Shown piece by piece: positions 16,905 through 25,830 of a stretch of 64,000 nt of DNA; position 1 is the stretch's first letter; every line of letters starts with the position of its first letter. The DNA comes from Planctomycetota bacterium (GTDB lineage: Bacteria > Planctomycetota > PLA2). A program made the position numbers and the translations under genes. Location: contig JAJFFH010000051.1 of assembly GCA_021776735.1 (NCBI GenBank), positions 1-64,000 of the forward strand, read 5' to 3'. The notes under the pieces were generated by a model. That model was not told where the DNA came from. It was given only the letters and a program-made list of their open reading frames with translations, and ran no database searches.

Positions 16905-18815
16905 ATGTACCGCCCGGAGACTACACGATCACGCCCGAGGAAGAGGTTGATGAGTTGCTACTCGAGCCCGGCGACGGCTATTTTGAGCCTTGGGACGTTC
17001 CTCTTGGGCCGCGCGGCCCCGCTGCTCATGTTCGCGACAACGATCGCCTGCATGGAGGAGGGGCCGAAGCCGACAGCGAGGAGTCCCATATCAGCGCTCT
17101 ACAAGAAGCCGCCGATGGAACTCGTCCAGTCGAAACGCGGGGGGTTGCGATGGACTGAGCTGCTGGGTGACGGGCGCTGGTCGATGGACGGGACTGGCGT
17201 TCTTGCTTGGCTGGACGGCCGCACGGCTCCGAGGCTCATTGTCGCTGAGGACCATTCTATCCGGATCTGCGACGCGCAGGGCAGGATCGAGAAGCACTTG
17301 TTCGACATCGGTCCATTGATGCGCGTCCGGGTATGCGGCCAGACCCTCTTCGCCCTGCGAGTGCCGCCCCCCTACGAGTCCGAACCGGCCCTGCTGCGAT
17401 GGAGGCTGAGTGACTGGACTCCGTTGGCCCCACGGCCGGGAGTCGCTGCGTTCGACACGGACGGGAACAGAGTCGTCCTCGGATCGGTGGACGGTCACGT
17501 CGAGGTGCGCGAAGGCGGGCGGCTGATTCGCCGATGGAGGGCCTATGGCGAGGACATGGAGATCCAGATCGTTGCGATGAACCCCGGCCAGGTGATCTCG
17601 GTGGCATGGCCAAACGGCTCCAACAAGACGTACGCGAAGCTCTGGGATGTTACGCGACCAGATCCCGTGTGCACCCTCAAGATCGAGTGTCCTCGCGAAA
17701 CCGCGCAGCTGGCGGGACTGAAGGACTCGTTTCTCGCGAATGGCATAGATGGTCTGTTCAGGTTGGTCGGCGACCAGTGGAAGCCGGTCGCCGGCGTCGC
17801 CGGTCCCATAATGGACATTTGCGTAACGGGAGGGTTCGTGGCGGTCGCAACGGAGCACCGCGACCACCTACGGCTTATCTCTTCGCACGTGTACCTGCTG
17901 AGAAGGCCCGATCTTGCGGTTCGAGGAGCCTGGGCCATGGATCATGGAGCGCATTCGGCCGCCTACTCCGAAGCCGCAGGCCTGTTGGCCTCCACGTCGA
18001 CAAGCCGCGTAAGTCTCCGCAGCACGAGAGATGGCAGAGCGTCTCCAGAGACAAACGCCCCGGGTTCTGGGGACCTACTCGCGGACTGGCCCGCCCCGGG
18101 CAAACTCCTCGCCACCCATGACGACGGATCTGTTTCGCTCTGGTCGATCGACGACGGGACGCGCACAACGGCGCATATCGCCGCGCAAGAAATCTTCGTC
18201 GTCGGCCAGCTCGCCGGGCTCGCTCTGGTCCGGTCCGAGGACTTGATCGTCGCCTTGAAGCCAGATCTGACGGAGGCGTGGAGATCCGAGAACCGCGAGC
18301 TGATCGTCGAAGGAGGCGCGTTGTTCGAGCTTGTGGGCGAGCGTGCGTTCGCAGTAGACGCAGGCACCGGGATTCGCAGCGACCGTGATGACCGGTCCGC
18401 CAAGGACTTCCTCGCGCGAAGAGCGACGCGGGGTGCTGCTGCGGATCGCATCATCGGCGCACTCAAGTTGGTTCTGGCGAACGTCGAGTGTGGAAAAATT
18501 CTGATCGTCGTGACCCCGCTCTCGAGGACGGGATGGGACCTCACCACCGGGCGTCGGTTGTGGTCCGTCGACCGCTGGCCGGGCAAAAAAGCTGGCTACT
18601 ACTGCGATGCGATCCTCGCGAAAGGCCCGCCGGATCGACTCGTCGTGTATTCGTCCCGGGGCCAACTGGCCATCGTCGACGCGCGAACCGGCCGCACGTT
18701 GGACACGATCCGAATCGGTGTGGCTGTTTGGTCTCTCGTGGTGGTTCGCAACAGAATCTGGCTCGCCTGTGCCGACGGGACATTACGTGGTTACACGATC
18801 GACTGGCTCAAGTGA
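16905..18815 (+). CDS. Beta-propeller (WD40/PQQ-like) protein of unknown function
   Basis: Up to 636 residues. The body from about residue 75 shows repeated four-stranded blades without strong WD motifs (HSIRICDAQGRIEKHLFDIG; DGHVEVREGGRLIRRW; DGSVSLWSIDDGTRTTAH; LAIVDARTGRTLDTI), i.e. a WD40- or PQQ-like propeller. A hydrophobic stretch with LLMFATTIAC precedes it, but the true start is uncertain (16905 to about 17110), since the upstream frame is mixed with remnants. Codon use is less GC3-biased than its neighbours. Its end overlaps the ParE remnant on the other strand. Possibly the propeller output protein of the broken sigma locus. Confidence 0.6.
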   Translation: MYRPETTRSRPRKRLMSCYSSPATAILSLGTFLLGRAAPLLMFATTIACMEEGPKPTARSPISALYKKPPMELVQSKRGGLRWTELLGDGRWSMDGTGVLAWLDGRTAPRLIVAEDHSIRICDAQGRIEKHLFDIGPLMRVRVCGQTLFALRVPPPYESEPALLRWRLSDWTPLAPRPGVAAFDTDGNRVVLGSVDGHVEVREGGRLIRRWRAYGEDMEIQIVAMNPGQVISVAWPNGSNKTYAKLWDVTRPDPVCTLKIECPRETAQLAGLKDSFLANGIDGLFRLVGDQWKPVAGVAGPIMDICVTGGFVAVATEHRDHLRLISSHVYLLRRPDLAVRGAWAMDHGAHSAAYSEAAGLLASTSTSRVSLRSTRDGRASPETNAPGSGDLLADWPAPGKLLATHDDGSVSLWSIDDGTRTTAHIAAQEIFVVGQLAGLALVRSEDLIVALKPDLTEAWRSENRELIVEGGALFELVGERAFAVDAGTGIRSDRDDRSAKDFLARRATRGAAADRIIGALKLVLANVECGKILIVVTPLSRTGWDLTTGRRLWSVDRWPGKKAGYYCDAILAKGPPDRLVVYSSRGQLAIVDARTGRTLDTIRIGVAVWSLVVVRNRIWLACADGTLRGYTIDWLK

Positions 18816-19013
18816 CCCGGAACAGCACCGACCAGTAGCCATGCCGTATGTTGTCGCGCCGTCTTCCGTCAGGATCGACCCGCGTTCTCTCATTTCTGCA
18901 TCGAGTTCGTCGAGGTCGCGGCCGGCCTGAACATCGCCAAACCTGTTTCGGCTCCACCGCCAAACTTTCCGAAGATCAGACTCGGCGCGATCGCTGATGA
19001 CCAGCGTGCTCAT
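18808..19013 (-). pseudogene. ParE/RelE-type toxin remnant, frameshifted
   Basis: From ATG 19013 the frame encodes MSTLVISDRAESDLRKVWRW then FGDVQAGRDLDELDAEM, a good ParE N-terminus. The conserved toxin C-terminal strand is found in a different frame (HGYWSVLFRVT ending at 18808), so a frameshift lies near 18870, and the last strand is missing. No antitoxin gene is recognisable upstream. The 206-bp span is not a multiple of three. Probably an inactive remnant of a toxin-antitoxin module. Confidence 0.6.
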
Positions 19014-19197
19014 CAACACCGTGCCAGACCCGCTTCCCGCCTCGCTCTTGAATATGTTCTGGTGTTTCGGCCAGCCCTCTCGTTGCCCGTCAGCCACGGA
19101 GGCTTCGCAGGCGCACAACGCGGTCGCGGACCTGATCGCCGTCCAGCATCCGGGGGGCGAACGCTTCGCCGCGCGAGGTCTCGCGGCACGAAAAAGC

Positions 19198-19331
19198 ATC
19201 GCCGTCCGTTCCGAACCTCGCGAGTTCAAACTTCAACTTGGGGCGGGTGGCGGCAAACTCCGCGGACGGCTTGGCAGCAAACGGGTCCGGCCCGCGCCGA
19301 AGCTCTGCAAGAGCGCAGGCGGGACGGTGAT
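19198..19331. repeat. 134-bp segment bounded by inverted tag arms, copy A
   Basis: Starts ATCGCCGTCCGTTCC and ends GGCGGGACGGTGAT, so the ends are inverted GGACGGYGAT arms. The right part (19276-19331) includes GCAAACGGG, the hairpin GCTCT-GCA-AGAGC and GCAGGCGGGACGG. A second segment of exactly the same length is at 52337-52470. It lies in the gap 19014-19350, which has no gene. Confidence 0.65.
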
Positions 19332-19350
19332 GTCCCGGACTCGTCGCCCG

Positions 19351-22266
19351 CTACCGCGCCCCCGGGCCCCCTGATTCCCATAGTCGGATGGTGCAGGCGT
19401 GGGGGAGGTCCGAACCGCCGCCGCTCGCCAGGGTCTTTCCGTCCTTGCTCCACGCGACGCTTCTGGCGTAGATCGCGTGGCCGTACAGCACGAGCAGTTG
19501 CGTGCGCCACTTCGGGTGCCACACGCGCACCGTTCCGTCGTACGACGCGCTGGCGAGGCGGGTGCCGTCGGGGGAAAGGGCGAGGGCCGTGACGGCTGCG
19601 GAATGGCCTCGCAGGCGGTACAGGACCGCGCCCGTGGCGGTGTCCACGACCTCGATCGTGCCGTCAAGCTGGCCGACATAGACGCGCTGTCCGTCCTGCT
19701 GAAAGAGCAGCGTCCGTGGCCCGTTGCCGGTCGCGAGTACCCGGACCAGCTCTCCGTTTCGCCACAGCTTGACGCGCGTGTCGTGGCGGGCCGAGACGAC
19801 CAACGAACCGTGCGCGGCCAGCGTGGTCACTGCTGCACTGTGCGCTCGCCAGGAACGGGACGGCCCGCGGCCGAGCACATGGATGTTCCCGGACCGGTTG
19901 CCGAGCAGCAGATCGTCACCTTGCCACGCCATGGCTTCGATGTGTCCCTTGACGCGGCCCCTGCCCGTGACGCGGCCCTCGCGATCGACCGCGTGAATCC
20001 GCCCCGTCGCGTCGATCATGGTCCGGACGCTGCCGTCCGCTGACGCGCGCGCGATTTCGGCTCTCTTTGCGAAATCGTACCGGACCCACGCGCCCTCGCG
20101 GCTCGCCGCGACAAGTTCGTTGCCGACAAACCGTAGTCTGAAAACGTCGTTGAGCACGCCCGGCAACTCGGGCGGGACCGGCGGATCCCGCACGTTCCAG
20201 ATGCGCATTTCGCCGGTGCGGGTGAAGGTGACGAGTTCGGCGCCGCCTCGGACATACGCGACCGAACGCACATGGTCCGCATGGCCCAGCAGGCACGCCA
20301 ACTCGCGGCCCTGCGGTGTCCACAGGCGGACCGTCGTGTCGATCGAACCCGATGCGAGCGTTTTCCCATCGGGTCCGTACGCGACGGACTTCACGGCTTT
20401 CTTGTGCGCGCGCAGCGTGCGGATCGGGCGACCCGTCGCCGCGTCCCACATCCGCACCGTTCGGTCCATCGAGCCGGAGACGAGCGTGCGCCCGTCGGGA
20501 CTCAGTGCCAGCGACTCGATGTTGTCCTCGTGCCCTTCGGCCTGCCAGATCTCGCGTCCGGATGCGAGTTCCCAGAGCCGGATCGTGCGGTCGCCGCGGC
20601 CGCCGGTGAACAGGCGTTTGCCATCCGAGCTGAACACGACCGAGTAGGCGGCGCCTTCGTGCCGCAGCGTCCGCAGCAACACGCCCTCGATCGACCAGAT
20701 TCTTACGGCGCCGTCGATCGCGGCGGTCGCGACGCAGGAACCGTCCACGGTGACGGCGATGGTCCACACGCGGGACCTGTTCGGCTGTTGCTGCCAGCGA
20801 ACACGGTGTGTGGAAAGGTCGTAGACCGTGATCAATCCGACTACGTCGCCGGTCGCGACGTAGCGCCCGTCGGGCGTGAGCGAACAGGCGGTCATCAGGG
20901 AGTGCTCGGGTCGGGGGAGTTCGAGAACGGTCTTGCCGGTTCGTAGCTCGCGCACATGGAGGACCACCTCGCCGCTGCCGACGCGCGCCGTGCGACCCGC
21001 CGCCACCGACGTTGCCGCTACCCCGCTCCCCGGATCGGCACGGACAAGACTGCTCGCGTGTGTGCGGCGATACAGGTAGTGCCACTCCCAGCCGCGCAGG
21101 TACTCCGGCGCGCGGTCCAGTTGCTGGCGCGCCTCGCCCACGTCGTCCAGCCGCAGCGCGGACGCCGCCGCCGCGAGCGTGCCGAGATACGCCTGCTGTT
21201 CCGCGCGGCGCTGGGCATGGCCCGCCTGCACCGCGAAGTGGATGCTGACGGCGATGCCTCCGGCAAGCGCGAGGAAGAGACCGACGAGCGCAAGCGTGAA
21301 ACCGCGACGACGGCGCGCGAACAGGCGGACGTGGTGCGGCCACGACGCGGCGCGCGCGGCGACTGGCTGTGACCTCCGGTGGCGGCGCAGATCGTCGGCC
21401 AGTGCGCTCGCGGAGGCATAGCGATCCGCGGGCGCCTCCGCGCGGGCCTTGGCGACGACCGCCGCGAGATCGGCGTCCGGCGCGTGATCGTCGAGTAGTT
21501 CCGCGAGCACTACGCCCAGCGAATACACGTCGCTGCGCGCATCCAGTTGGCCGCCCGGGTCGCGCTGTTCCGGACTCATGTAGCGCGGCGTGCCCGCGAT
21601 GTCGCCGACCGCCGCGTCCTCCATGCGCGCGATGCCGAAGTCGATGACTTTCGCCCGGCCGTCGCGCGAGAGAATGTTGCCCGGCTTCAGGTCGCGGTGC
21701 AGCACACCCTTTAGATGTCCGAAGTGAACCGCGTCGCAGATCTGGGTGAACAACGCCAGGCGTTCGCGCGGGCTGCCCTCGTGCTCGTCGATCCCCCGGG
21801 CCCCCTTCACCAACTCCATCGCGATATACGGCACGCCTTCATGCACGCCCGCCTCGTACACGTGCGCGATGCCCGGGTGCTCGAGCTGCGCGAGGATCTC
21901 GGCCTCCTCCAGGAAGCGTTGCAGTCCGCGTTCGGAGGCGAGGCCCGCACTCATGACCTTGAGCGCGACCGTGCGTTGGGGACGTTTTTGGTCGGCCTCG
22001 TACACCGTGCCCGAGCCGCCCGCGCCGAGCATGCCGCGGATCGTGTAGCGACCGACGACGTCGCCGGGCTCGAACGCGCCGGGGCGCAAACGGTCGCTCG
22101 CCGGCGTTTCCAAAAATCCCTGGTCCATCTGCTCATGGAGCCGGAGCATCTCCCCAACGTCGGCGCGCAGGTCGCCGCACTCCGCGAGAAACGCGGCCCG
22201 TTCCCGGTCGTCGAGGTCGAGCGCGCGGTCCAGCAACTCGTCGAGACGCCGGTCGCGGTCGCTCAC
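19351..22266 (-). CDS. Membrane-anchored Ser/Thr protein kinase with WD40 repeats
   Basis: 971 residues. A PASTA-less Hanks-type kinase domain spans about 73-300 with glycine loop MLGAGGSGTVYEA, Lys103 in VALKV, HRDLKPGN (Asp192), DFGIA (209-213) and SPEQ. One membrane span lies at about 323-345, then a linker ending GWEWHYLYRRTHA, then a long WD40 propeller (for example HEDNIESLALSPDGRTLVSG and KKAVKSVAYGPDGKTLASGS) to the end. The cytoplasmic kinase should respond to or act with the propeller across the membrane. The start is GTG 22266, overlapping the sigma gene stop in GTGA: a sigma-kinase operon, the usual planctomycete arrangement. Upstream extension is only the sigma shadow. Confidence 0.92.
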   Translation of the reverse strand: MSDRDRRLDELLDRALDLDDRERAAFLAECGDLRADVGEMLRLHEQMDQGFLETPASDRLRPGAFEPGDVVGRYTIRGMLGAGGSGTVYEADQKRPQRTVALKVMSAGLASERGLQRFLEEAEILAQLEHPGIAHVYEAGVHEGVPYIAMELVKGARGIDEHEGSPRERLALFTQICDAVHFGHLKGVLHRDLKPGNILSRDGRAKVIDFGIARMEDAAVGDIAGTPRYMSPEQRDPGGQLDARSDVYSLGVVLAELLDDHAPDADLAAVVAKARAEAPADRYASASALADDLRRHRRSQPVAARAASWPHHVRLFARRRRGFTLALVGLFLALAGGIAVSIHFAVQAGHAQRRAEQQAYLGTLAAAASALRLDDVGEARQQLDRAPEYLRGWEWHYLYRRTHASSLVRADPGSGVAATSVAAGRTARVGSGEVVLHVRELRTGKTVLELPRPEHSLMTACSLTPDGRYVATGDVVGLITVYDLSTHRVRWQQQPNRSRVWTIAVTVDGSCVATAAIDGAVRIWSIEGVLLRTLRHEGAAYSVVFSSDGKRLFTGGRGDRTIRLWELASGREIWQAEGHEDNIESLALSPDGRTLVSGSMDRTVRMWDAATGRPIRTLRAHKKAVKSVAYGPDGKTLASGSIDTTVRLWTPQGRELACLLGHADHVRSVAYVRGGAELVTFTRTGEMRIWNVRDPPVPPELPGVLNDVFRLRFVGNELVAASREGAWVRYDFAKRAEIARASADGSVRTMIDATGRIHAVDREGRVTGRGRVKGHIEAMAWQGDDLLLGNRSGNIHVLGRGPSRSWRAHSAAVTTLAAHGSLVVSARHDTRVKLWRNGELVRVLATGNGPRTLLFQQDGQRVYVGQLDGTIEVVDTATGAVLYRLRGHSAAVTALALSPDGTRLASASYDGTVRVWHPKWRTQLLVLYGHAIYARSVAWSKDGKTLASGGGSDLPHACTIRLWESGGPGAR

Positions 22267-22832
22267 GACATGGCCCGGAGCAACCACACGCGCGCGCGTT
22301 CCCAGAGGCGGTAGACGGTGCGCTCGGTCACGTCCATGACGCGCGCGGTCTCTTCGACCGTCAGCCCTGCGAAGTAGCGCAGTTCCACGACGCGCGCCTT
22401 GTCTTCGTCGATGCCTTCGAGCGTGCCGAGGGCGTCGTGGACCATGATCACCTCGTCGCCGGGATCGAGGGCGCCGTCGGTATCGGCGAGCGTTACCCTC
22501 GCGGCGCCGCCGCCGCGTTTCTTCGCGAGGCGCGTGCGCGCGTAATCGACGAGGATGTGCCGCATCGCGCGGGCGGCGGTGTTGAGAAAGTGCGCGCGGT
22601 CCTTCCACGGCGCCCCCTCGCCGACGAGCCGCAGGAATGCCTCGTGGACGAGCGCTGTGGGCTGCAGCGTGTGGCCGCGACGCTCGTCGGCCATCTGGAC
22701 GCCCGCGAGCCGGCGCAGCTCGGCATAGACCGCCTGAAACAGATCTTCACGCGCCCCGAAGCGTCCGCCCTGGAGTTCGGACAAGAGCAGCGTGATGTCT
22801 CCAGGATTTGTCTTGTCAGGTTTTTCGGTCAA
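22263..22832 (-). CDS. ECF-type RNA polymerase sigma factor (Sig-70_X6 family)
   Basis: 189 residues with region 2 (DLFQAVYAELRRLAGVQM; TLQPTALVHEAFLRLVG) and region 4 (VVELRYFAGLTVEETARVMDVTERTVYRLW) typical of the TIGR02999-type ECF group that is expanded in planctomycetes and acidobacteria. The start is TTG at 22832 (MTEKPDKT), with GCGAGG upstream. A TAGAAT box on the minus strand at 22872-22877 is a likely -10. It is translationally coupled to the kinase gene that follows, so kinase signalling probably controls it or its regulon. Confidence 0.9.
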   Translation of the reverse strand: MTEKPDKTNPGDITLLLSELQGGRFGAREDLFQAVYAELRRLAGVQMADERRGHTLQPTALVHEAFLRLVGEGAPWKDRAHFLNTAARAMRHILVDYARTRLAKKRGGGAARVTLADTDGALDPGDEVIMVHDALGTLEGIDEDKARVVELRYFAGLTVEETARVMDVTERTVYRLWERARVWLLRAMS

Positions 22833-22871
22833 TTCACGCCTCGCAGGTCAGGCCCGGGGCTGCCACGACAG

Positions 22872-22877
22872 ATTCTA
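22872..22877 (-). promoter_or_regulatory. Candidate -10 box of sigma-kinase operon
   Basis: TAGAAT on the minus strand, about 40 nt before the TTG start of the ECF sigma gene, in the short divergent gap to the propeller lipoprotein gene. Confidence 0.4.
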
Positions 22878-22902
22878 ACGAAACCCGGGCCGCGGAGGCT
22901 GC

Positions 22903-24309
22903 ATGCGTTTGACGTTGTTTCTGGTCGCGGGGTTGAAGTTGTTTGAATGCTCCTCGACTCCGAGGGGGAGTTTGGATTTCACGGAGGTCGTCAACGTTTC
23001 GGAGGCCCTCGTGTGCTGTGAGCCGTCTGCGGACCTGGTTGAGATCGGACGACTGAAGGTCAAGAAGCGCGGCAACAGGGATGCCGACTTCGGCGTCGGC
23101 CTGGTGGTGTTCTCGCAGAGTTCGTCGATGCCGACGGGGCCGATTCGAGTCACGCTGCATGCCGCCTCTGCCGAGCCTGCCGCCGGAACGCCGTTCGACG
23201 GCGCGGCGGAATTCGTTCCCGGCCAGAAACCCGACTTCAGCAGCTCCCGCCCGTTCTCCGGAGGGGACAGGAAGCTGGCAACCACGGGAGGCGATGTCCT
23301 GATCGTCTGGGCGGCGGATTGCAATTGGCGGTCCGTCCGAGTCGAGATCTTTACGTTCGCGAGCGCAACGTCCCGCGAGTCCATACCCGAACACACTATC
23401 GGTTTCACGAACGACTGCGACCCCTCGCCGTCGCCGTCCGAGCCGGTTGCCCAAACGGCGATCATCGAACTTCTGCGGTCCCAGACCTCCGTCATCGGGA
23501 GCAGCCTCGCGCAATCGAGCTTCCATGCCGGCGGGGTCACCGAGTTGTTCTCGCAGACCACACAGGTGCCCACGGGCACGCAGGTCTTTTTCCCGCACAC
23601 CGAGTTCGTCAGCACCTTTGTGCGGCGTACACCCGACCGCGCCCAGGCCGCGTTCCTGAGCGCGGACCGGCGGCTGACGGGCGAGGAGATCGGCGAGAAT
23701 CCGAGCGGCGACTTCGAGCTGTTCCACGTCGATCTGGCCACCGGCGATATCCAGCGCCTTACCACGTTCCGCGACGACGGCCTTCAACGCAGTGTTACCG
23801 ACCACGCGTGGGCGCGCGACGGCACGAAGATCCTTTTGCGCTCATCCAACGACGACCTCAGCTCGACCCTGCTCGTTCTCGACCTTGCGACACGAACCCT
23901 GACCGCGGCCGCGGGACCGTTTGGTCCGGCCGAACAGACCGGCTTCTCATGGGCGCCGGACGGCAACAGGTTCGCCTACACCGAGAACGGCAACCTGCAC
24001 GTCGTCGATGTCGCCGCGGGTACGGACACAGCCATCCGCGGAGGCGCCGGCGCGCGCGACCCGAACTGGCACCCGACCGACGACCGCCTCGCGTACGCCG
24101 CGGGCACCGACATTGTCGTCGTCGATGCCTCGGGCACGGAGCAGCAGAGCTTCGGCGCCCCGGGCGGCGACGCCGCCAATCCGGAGTGGTCGGGGGACGG
24201 CGAATGGATCGCGTTCAAAAACCAGTTAGCGATGGCCGTGGTCGAGGTCGCGACCGGCACGGTGACGCCGATCCCGGACACGGAAGGGCTGACGTACCTG
24301 GACTGGTAG
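22903..24309 (+). CDS. Exported PD40/TolB-like propeller protein, tandem copy 1
   Basis: 468 residues with a short hydrophobic leader and an early cysteine (AGLKLFECSS), perhaps a lipoprotein although the lipobox is weak. The N-terminal half is a beta domain of unknown type with the motif CCEPSADLVEIGR; the C-terminal half (about 240-468) is a PD40/TolB-like propeller (HAWARDGTKILLRSSND; FSWAPDGNRFAYTENGNLHV; DPNWHPTDDRLAYAAG). It is a diverged tandem duplicate of the next gene. Both end Asp-Trp-stop followed directly by the tag. SD GGAGG at 22893-22897 supports ATG 22903. Probably extracytoplasmic; ligand unknown. Confidence 0.75.
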   Translation: MRLTLFLVAGLKLFECSSTPRGSLDFTEVVNVSEALVCCEPSADLVEIGRLKVKKRGNRDADFGVGLVVFSQSSSMPTGPIRVTLHAASAEPAAGTPFDGAAEFVPGQKPDFSSSRPFSGGDRKLATTGGDVLIVWAADCNWRSVRVEIFTFASATSRESIPEHTIGFTNDCDPSPSPSEPVAQTAIIELLRSQTSVIGSSLAQSSFHAGGVTELFSQTTQVPTGTQVFFPHTEFVSTFVRRTPDRAQAAFLSADRRLTGEEIGENPSGDFELFHVDLATGDIQRLTTFRDDGLQRSVTDHAWARDGTKILLRSSNDDLSSTLLVLDLATRTLTAAAGPFGPAEQTGFSWAPDGNRFAYTENGNLHVVDVAAGTDTAIRGGAGARDPNWHPTDDRLAYAAGTDIVVVDASGTEQQSFGAPGGDAANPEWSGDGEWIAFKNQLAMAVVEVATGTVTPIPDTEGLTYLDW

Positions 24310-24325
24310 CAAACGGACGGCGATG
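24310..24325 (+). repeat. Tag, exact core, immediately after stop codon
   Basis: CAAACGGACGGCGATG starting at the first base after the TAG of the propeller gene. Confidence 0.9.
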
Positions 24326-24469
24326 CTTTTCGTGCGCATCGTGGCCCTGTCGGGCAGTTCCCGCCAGCCGCATTGTGACGTCGCTCGGGTTTTTTTGTCA
24401 GGTTGCGCGCTCGGTTTTCGCCTCCCGTATTGTCCGCGACTGTAACGAACTCGCTGCCAAGGAGGACCG

Positions 24470-25810
24470 ATGCACCTGCTCTCTTTTTTATTCCTTCTGG
24501 GCTTCTTTAGCTGCAGCGATGGCGGTCGCGTCCCGCTCAGCAACATCGTTGGCCTGGAGACGCCCGCCGCCGAGAACGGTTTTGTTTTTGTCTGCTGCGA
24601 GCCGGGGGAGGAGTTCGTGGAGATCGCTCGGATCAGGATCTTTGAGTTCTCTGGACGGCCATTGGCCCTGTTCTGGATCACGCCGGAGGTGGTCGGGCCG
24701 CTCCGGTTCATGCGTCACAGTGACTCGCTCGACCCGCAGGCCGTGGTTTCCTTTTCGACCGCCGCGGAGATTCAACGGGCTGCGAGGACCACGCCGAACA
24801 TAACGCTGGTCGTCTTCGCGGAACGCTGCGATTGGTTCGAGGTCAGCTTCACGCTCGGCGCCGAGAACGACGACAATGACCACGGCAAGCGGACGTTTCG
24901 CTTCCGCAATACATGCGCGCCCATCGCCCCGGCGCCGGGCGACGACGTCGTCACCCAGGTCCCGGTTCCCGAACTCCTCCGCGACCCGACCTCGCTCATC
25001 ACCCGCACCGGGCCGGGCGATCCGACGTTCGCGACCGGTGTCCTGTGGCAGGACGTTACGCAACTGGCAGGGGCTACGAACCCGCAGGTGCTCTTTCCGC
25101 GGACCGAGGGCCTGGTCGCCCACGAGCTGCGCCGCACGGTCGACCGCACCCAGGCGGCGTTCGCGAGCGCCTCAGGCCCTCTGGTCGATGACGGCATCGC
25201 GACGGAAGACCGGGATCTGTTCCATCTCGACATGGACACGGGCGATGTCCGCCGGCTCACGCGATTCCGCGAGCAGGGCCGGTCGGTCGTCGCACACGTT
25301 TGGTCTCGCGACGGGACCCGCATCCTGATGCGGGTCATCGACCCCACCGCCCCCGACGGTTCCGCGACGCTGGAGATCCTCGACGTGACCACGAAGGAGC
25401 TGACGCGGGTCGCGTCGTTCACGCTCCCCGAGACGGGGTTCGGGCTCAGCGGTCCCGCCTGGTCGCGCGATGGCAACAAGATCGCGTACTGCCTACAGGG
25501 CCACGTGAACGTGATCGACCTCGCCGCCGGGACCGACACCCGCATCGTGGAGAACGCGAACGCGTTCGACCCGAACTGGCACCCGACGGAGGACAAGATC
25601 GTGTACGTCACCGGCGAGTCCGGCCTGCGGATCGTGGACTCCGAGGGCACGCTGCTGTCCAGCCTGCCCGGAGGGGCCCAGCCCGAGTGGTCCTGGGACG
25701 CCACAAGGATTGTGGCGGCGTCCGGACCCGACGTGATCATCGTCGACGTCGAAACCGGCGAGGTCACGACCCTCCCGGATTCCGAAGGACCGAAGTACCA
25801 CGACTGGTAG
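24470..25810 (+). CDS. Exported PD40/TolB-like propeller protein, tandem copy 2
   Basis: 446 residues, paralogous to the preceding gene over its whole length (shared CCEPGEEFVEIARI block near residue 32 and PD40 blades HVWSRDGTRILMRVIDP, then DPNWHPTEDKIVYVTG). The leader LLSFLFLLGFFSC with Cys15 suggests a lipoprotein, with a non-ideal lipobox. SD AAGGAGG at 24460-24466 fits ATG 24470. The last codons and the 16 bp after the stop are identical in both copies, including the tag, so the duplication carried the tag or the tag was acquired twice at the same site. Function unknown. Confidence 0.78.
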   Translation: MHLLSFLFLLGFFSCSDGGRVPLSNIVGLETPAAENGFVFVCCEPGEEFVEIARIRIFEFSGRPLALFWITPEVVGPLRFMRHSDSLDPQAVVSFSTAAEIQRAARTTPNITLVVFAERCDWFEVSFTLGAENDDNDHGKRTFRFRNTCAPIAPAPGDDVVTQVPVPELLRDPTSLITRTGPGDPTFATGVLWQDVTQLAGATNPQVLFPRTEGLVAHELRRTVDRTQAAFASASGPLVDDGIATEDRDLFHLDMDTGDVRRLTRFREQGRSVVAHVWSRDGTRILMRVIDPTAPDGSATLEILDVTTKELTRVASFTLPETGFGLSGPAWSRDGNKIAYCLQGHVNVIDLAAGTDTRIVENANAFDPNWHPTEDKIVYVTGESGLRIVDSEGTLLSSLPGGAQPEWSWDATRIVAASGPDVIIVDVETGEVTTLPDSEGPKYHDW

Positions 25811-25826
25811 CAAACGGACGGCGATG
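25811..25826 (+). repeat. Tag, exact core, immediately after stop codon
   Basis: CAAACGGACGGCGATG in the 20-bp gap between convergent stops of the second propeller gene and the Fic gene. Confidence 0.9.
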
Positions 25827-25830
25827 TCTG

